Notes under the pieces: generated by a model
The model's database searches: none
The model's input: the letters and a program-made list of their open reading frames with translations, nothing else
What the model was told of the DNA's origin: nothing
Translations under genes and position numbers: made by a program
NCBI GenBank assembly: GCA_024278035.1
Contig: JAJRUA010000163.1
Coordinates: forward strand, 1-8,815
Direction of reading: 5' to 3'
Length of the DNA: 8,815 nt
From: Planctomycetota bacterium
GTDB taxonomy: Bacteria; Planctomycetota; Planctomycetia; Pirellulales; Lacipirellulaceae
Shown: in pieces, positions 6,383-8,815 of the stretch
Numbering within the stretch: the stretch's first letter is position 1
Layout: each line of letters starts with the position of its first letter

Positions 6383-7324
6383 TCATCGGCGCCGGCGATT
6401 CAGCCCGGCGAGCAAGCCCATCGTGGCAAGGGCGATCGTCGTTGGCTCAGGAATCGCACCACCCACCGAGAACGACGCCGGAGGGGTTGTATCGCCTGCC
6501 ATAAGGGACGAAGGAGCCCCATCCGAAGCGGCACTTGCTGCCGAAGAACCTGTGGCGGGCGAATCCGTGGAAACTCCGAACGCTGTCTGTAACGGACCGA
6601 CAAAGGAAAAAGAGTCATCTGAAATCACTGTAGCCGTTTCGATTACTAAAAGCTCACCATCCTCGGCTAAGGGAACGTTATCATAAGCCGGGTTTTTTTG
6701 TGGGTTTCCTTCATTGTCTAACAGCACATTACCATTTGCATCGCGAAAGATTCCACCTACTACATCGCCTGAAAGATCAAATTTGTCGAGTCCCATGATT
6801 CGATCCACCGCGGACATATTGCTAATTGTGGCAAAGGGGACAAAACCATCTCGATCAAGACGGCTGTTATCACCAAGGTTGATAAAGAAACTACTTGATC
6901 CACTGTTGGGCCCTAATCTAGAGAGGGCCAAAGAGACCGTTCCTCTCGTGTTCGATTGTGTTGCAAAATCGACATTGCCATCGCCAACGCCATCGAGATT
7001 CGAGTCGACAATAATCGGATCGAAAGAATCAACAGCAGTGAACCCAGTACTTGGAATCTCTGAAACCTGGATGCTATCGGTCGTAAAACCGCCCAATTGA
7101 AGGACGAAGCCATCGGGAGCGCGGTTCACCACGCTACGGTGATAAACGCCGGCCGCGACGTTCGCCAGCATGTTATCGACCAGCGGTTGGAGGTTCGGGT
7201 CGTTCGTCGGATTCAGCAGCATATCGAACGCGCCGACACTTGTTTGGAACCGTATGGTCTGGGCGGTCGCCGGAGCGGCCACCAACAGGGCAATTACCGC
7301 TACAAAAGAAACCAAGCGTTGCAT
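6383..7324 (-). CDS. Secreted cyclophilin-type peptidyl-prolyl cis-trans isomerase with PEP-CTERM tail
   Basis: The 313-residue protein starts with a signal peptide (1-21, core VAVIALLVAA, cleavage near ATAQ). The cyclophilin domain spans roughly 23-232: YHRSVVNRAPDGFVLQLGGF (61-80) corresponds to the FHR...F-QGG block with the key Arg63, and GTVSLALSR...GSSSFFINLGD (128-152) to the GxVSMA...SQFFI block. In that block the usual Gln is Ser145. A Ser/Ala/Pro-rich linker (about 253-288) leads to a PEP-CTERM signal at 291-313: PEP motif, hydrophobic helix, then RRRR. Known biology: such tails are recognised by an exosortase, so the protein is predicted to be exported and processed at the envelope. 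It may help fold secreted proteins. A DxNxDGxxD loop at 107-115 could bind calcium. It follows the deaminase gene on the same strand after a 119-bp gap, and converges with the zinc-ribbon gene. No strong Shine-Dalgarno is seen before the ATG. Confidence 0.88.
   Translation of the reverse strand: MQRLVSFVAVIALLVAAPATAQTIRFQTSVGAFDMLLNPTNDPNLQPLVDNMLANVAAGVYHRSVVNRAPDGFVLQLGGFTTDSIQVSEIPSTGFTAVDSFDPIIVDSNLDGVGDGNVDFATQSNTRGTVSLALSRLGPNSGSSSFFINLGDNSRLDRDGFVPFATISNMSAVDRIMGLDKFDLSGDVVGGIFRDANGNVLLDNEGNPQKNPAYDNVPLAEDGELLVIETATVISDDSFSFVGPLQTAFGVSTDSPATGSSAASAASDGAPSSLMAGDTTPPASFSVGGAIPEPTTIALATMGLLAGLNRRRR
6386..6454 (-). other. PEP-CTERM sorting signal of the cyclophilin
   Basis: Residues 291-313 consist of the PEP motif (IPEPTT), a short hydrophobic segment IALATMGLLAGL and the terminal cluster NRRRR. 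This three-part layout is the diagnostic exosortase-sorting tail found in planctomycetes and other Gram-negative, biofilm-forming bacteria. It is the best lineage clue in the window. No exosortase gene is present here. Confidence 0.88.
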
Positions 7325-7443
7325 GTTTTACTATCTCAGGTGAGTCCGTCTTAGAAGGCCGTAGTCCCTCCAGTCTAGTCAGGAACCACTAGAATCTCAC
7401 GCATGTGGCGGGTGATTCGGCTCAGTTTTCTCCCAAAAGGCCC

Positions 7444-7881
7444 CTATTCACCGATATCTTCGTTCCAAAGCGTCGGCTGATCAGCAATGAACTGCTCCAT
7501 CAGGCGGACGCACTCAGGGTCGTCCACGATTTCGATTTCTACGCCGCGCGAGCGGACATAGGCCTCAGGCCCCTGAAAAGTACGATTTTCGCCGACAACA
7601 AGGCGAGGAATGCCGTACAAAAGGGCCGCCCCGCTACACATGTCGCAGGGCGAAAGGGTCGAATAAAGGGTTGCCCGGCGATAATTTGCCGCAGAAAGTC
7701 GGCCTGCCCGCTCCAGGCAGTCCATTTCTGCGTGTAGGATAGAGCTTCCCTGTTGGACCCGACGGTTGTGGCCACGCCCCACAATCTGGCCCTCCAGGAC
7801 CAAGACCGAGCCAATGGGGATTCCCCCTTCGGCCAGCCCCTGCCGAGCCTCCTCGATTGCCGCTTGTAAAAACAAATCCAT
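7444..7881 (-). CDS. Zinc-dependent cytosine deaminase, fungal (Fcy1)-like type
   Basis: The 145-residue protein belongs to the cytidine/deoxycytidylate deaminase superfamily. Zinc ligands are His50 with the proton-shuttling Glu52 (LHAEMD) and Cys79/Cys82 (SPCDMC). Beyond the generic motifs it matches yeast cytosine deaminase along its length as I recall that sequence: GGIPIGSVLV, GRGHNRR, LYSTLSPCDMCSGA, YGIPRLVVGEN, QFI..QP..W and the C-terminal EDIGE. Counterparts of the yeast base-contacting residues are present: Asn39, Phe102, Trp139 and Asp142. The predicted reaction is cytosine to uracil plus ammonia (pyrimidine salvage) in the cytoplasm. This is not the amidohydrolase-type enzyme CodA of E. 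coli. TadA or guanine deaminase are less likely because of the EDIGE end. No Shine-Dalgarno precedes the ATG. The gene diverges from the HAD-like gene across a 157-bp gap and lies upstream of the cyclophilin on the same strand. Confidence 0.85.
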   Translation of the reverse strand: MDLFLQAAIEEARQGLAEGGIPIGSVLVLEGQIVGRGHNRRVQQGSSILHAEMDCLERAGRLSAANYRRATLYSTLSPCDMCSGAALLYGIPRLVVGENRTFQGPEAYVRSRGVEIEIVDDPECVRLMEQFIADQPTLWNEDIGE

Positions 7882-8038
7882 GCCAGAAGGGTAAGGTTGA
7901 AAAGAAAGAGGTGATTGGTTTTTGGTATCCGGTCGATCCTGTGAATCTTGCCCAGCTTCCTTTTTTCCTGTATGCCCTTCCGCTTATCATTACGCATCTT
8001 GCCCTATTCTCCAAGTCGAATCCTTCTCCCTCTTACGA

Positions 8039-8815
8039 ATGACTTTTCCAATCCCCCCCAAATGCCCCTCGTGGCGATTGTTCCCCTTGGTTGGCTGCTT
8101 GTTGCTTTTCGGGACTGCTGCCAGTGCTTCTGAGTACCAAGAGACCAAGGACTTTGCCGACGCCATCGACCGCACGGCTGAGTACGCTGAGCATTACGGT
8201 GCGGCGAACACGCTGCTAGTGATTGATATCGACAATACGTTGCTCGCTATGACCAACCCGCTGGGAAGTGATCAATGGTTCGAGTGGCAAACCTATCTAC
8301 AAAAGCTGGAGCCCGATTCTCCTGATTTGGTCGCTCCGACGTTTGAGGAATTGCTCGTCGCGCAAGGCTTGTTGTTCTCGATTGGTAAAATGCGTCCGAC
8401 GCAGCCCGACTTGCCTAAGCTAATCAAAGAGGTCCAGTCGCTCGGCGTGCCGACCTTGGTGCTCACCTCGCGCGGCGATGAGTTTCGTGTGGCGACGGAG
8501 CGAGAGCTCAAGAGAAACGGTTACGATTTCCAACGCAGTGCGTTGAAGCTAAAGGATTCGCCGCGCGGTCGCTACGCTCCCTATGAAGTGGGCAATTGGA
8601 AGGCGGTGGGCCTGTCGATGGAGGAGGCCAAGCTGTACGGGCTCACCCCCCCTCGACCGGTTAGCTATAGCCAGGGGATTTACATGACCGCGGGGCAGCA
8701 TAAGGGGGCGATGCTTCTTTTGATGTTGGAGCGAGCGATTAAAAAACCGCGGGCCGTTGTCTTTGTCGATGACCATGGCCGCCATATTCACCGAGTCTAC
8801 GACGCCCTCACCCGC
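8039..8815 (+). CDS. Exported HAD-superfamily, DUF2608-like protein (partial, C-terminus beyond window)
   Basis: The frame stays open from the ATG at 8039 to the last base, giving 259 residues without a stop, so the gene runs out of the window. A signal peptide covers about residues 1-30 (LFPLVGCLLLFGTAASA, cleavage likely before SEY). LVGC at 17-20 looks like a lipobox but is followed by the hydrophobic core, so a lipoprotein is less likely. HAD motifs appear in order: motif I VIDIDNTLL with Asp63, Asp65 and Thr67; motif II LVLTSRGD around Thr143/Ser144; motif III Lys222 in GQHKGAMLL; motif IV VVFVDDHGRH with Asp244/Asp245. Length and the VFVDD...H signature resemble the DUF2608 family, whose substrate is not known to me. 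A magnesium-dependent phosphatase outside the cytoplasm is the inference. No Shine-Dalgarno is visible. It is transcribed away from the deaminase, so the 7882-8038 gap should hold both promoters. Confidence 0.82.
   Translation, partial: MTFPIPPKCPSWRLFPLVGCLLLFGTAASASEYQETKDFADAIDRTAEYAEHYGAANTLLVIDIDNTLLAMTNPLGSDQWFEWQTYLQKLEPDSPDLVAPTFEELLVAQGLLFSIGKMRPTQPDLPKLIKEVQSLGVPTLVLTSRGDEFRVATERELKRNGYDFQRSALKLKDSPRGRYAPYEVGNWKAVGLSMEEAKLYGLTPPRPVSYSQGIYMTAGQHKGAMLLLMLERAIKKPRAVVFVDDHGRHIHRVYDALTR

Noticed and set aside
7374..7393. Small inverted repeat TCTAGT...ACTAGA between the deaminase and cyclophilin genes
   Set aside because: Six base pairs with an 8-nt loop and no T-run on either strand; expected by chance and not enough to call a terminator or operator.
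7882..8038. Possible promoters in the gap between the divergent deaminase and HAD-like genes
   Set aside because: Promoters must lie here, but no hexamer pair with good spacing stands out on either strand.

Overview
The window looks like chromosomal DNA of a planctomycete, probably of the Pirellulales type. This rests on family content and not on any rRNA or marker gene. The main pointers are a secreted protein ending in a PEP-CTERM sorting signal, a giant surface protein with an inverse-autotransporter-like barrel and a Thr/Asn/Gly-rich beta-helix passenger, several exported enzymes, and mostly weak or absent Shine-Dalgarno sequences. No mobile element, CRISPR array, tRNA or rRNA is visible.

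Layout, left to right. Positions 1-43 may hold the last codons of an upstream gene. An exported S66-family LD-carboxypeptidase (190-1233, +) ends just before a near-perfect 36-nt inverted repeat. A 371-bp non-coding stretch then leads into the dominant feature, a 1412-residue secreted protein (1605-5843, +). It has a signal peptide, a predicted outer-membrane barrel, an Arg-rich hinge and about 1,000 residues of beta-helix repeats without a single lysine. A small protein with three predicted zinc-binding modules (5855-6322, +) follows it directly and is probably co-transcribed. Two minus-strand genes converge on this pair: a secreted cyclophilin-type peptidyl-prolyl isomerase with a PEP-CTERM tail (6383-7324) and, upstream of it, a small zinc deaminase closely resembling fungal cytosine deaminase (7444-7881). 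A divergent gene (8039 to the window end, +) encodes the N-terminal part of an exported HAD-superfamily, DUF2608-like protein.

How the genes may fit together. Four of the six main products carry export signals, and they act or sit in the envelope: cell-wall peptide trimming, a surface adhesin or structural protein, a periplasmic or surface proline isomerase, and an exported phosphatase-like protein. The deaminase (pyrimidine salvage) and the zinc-ribbon protein are predicted to be cytoplasmic. There is no single obvious pathway. The most unusual item is the large lysine-free surface protein and its coupled zinc-ribbon neighbour. All functional statements are homology-by-eye and were not checked by searches.
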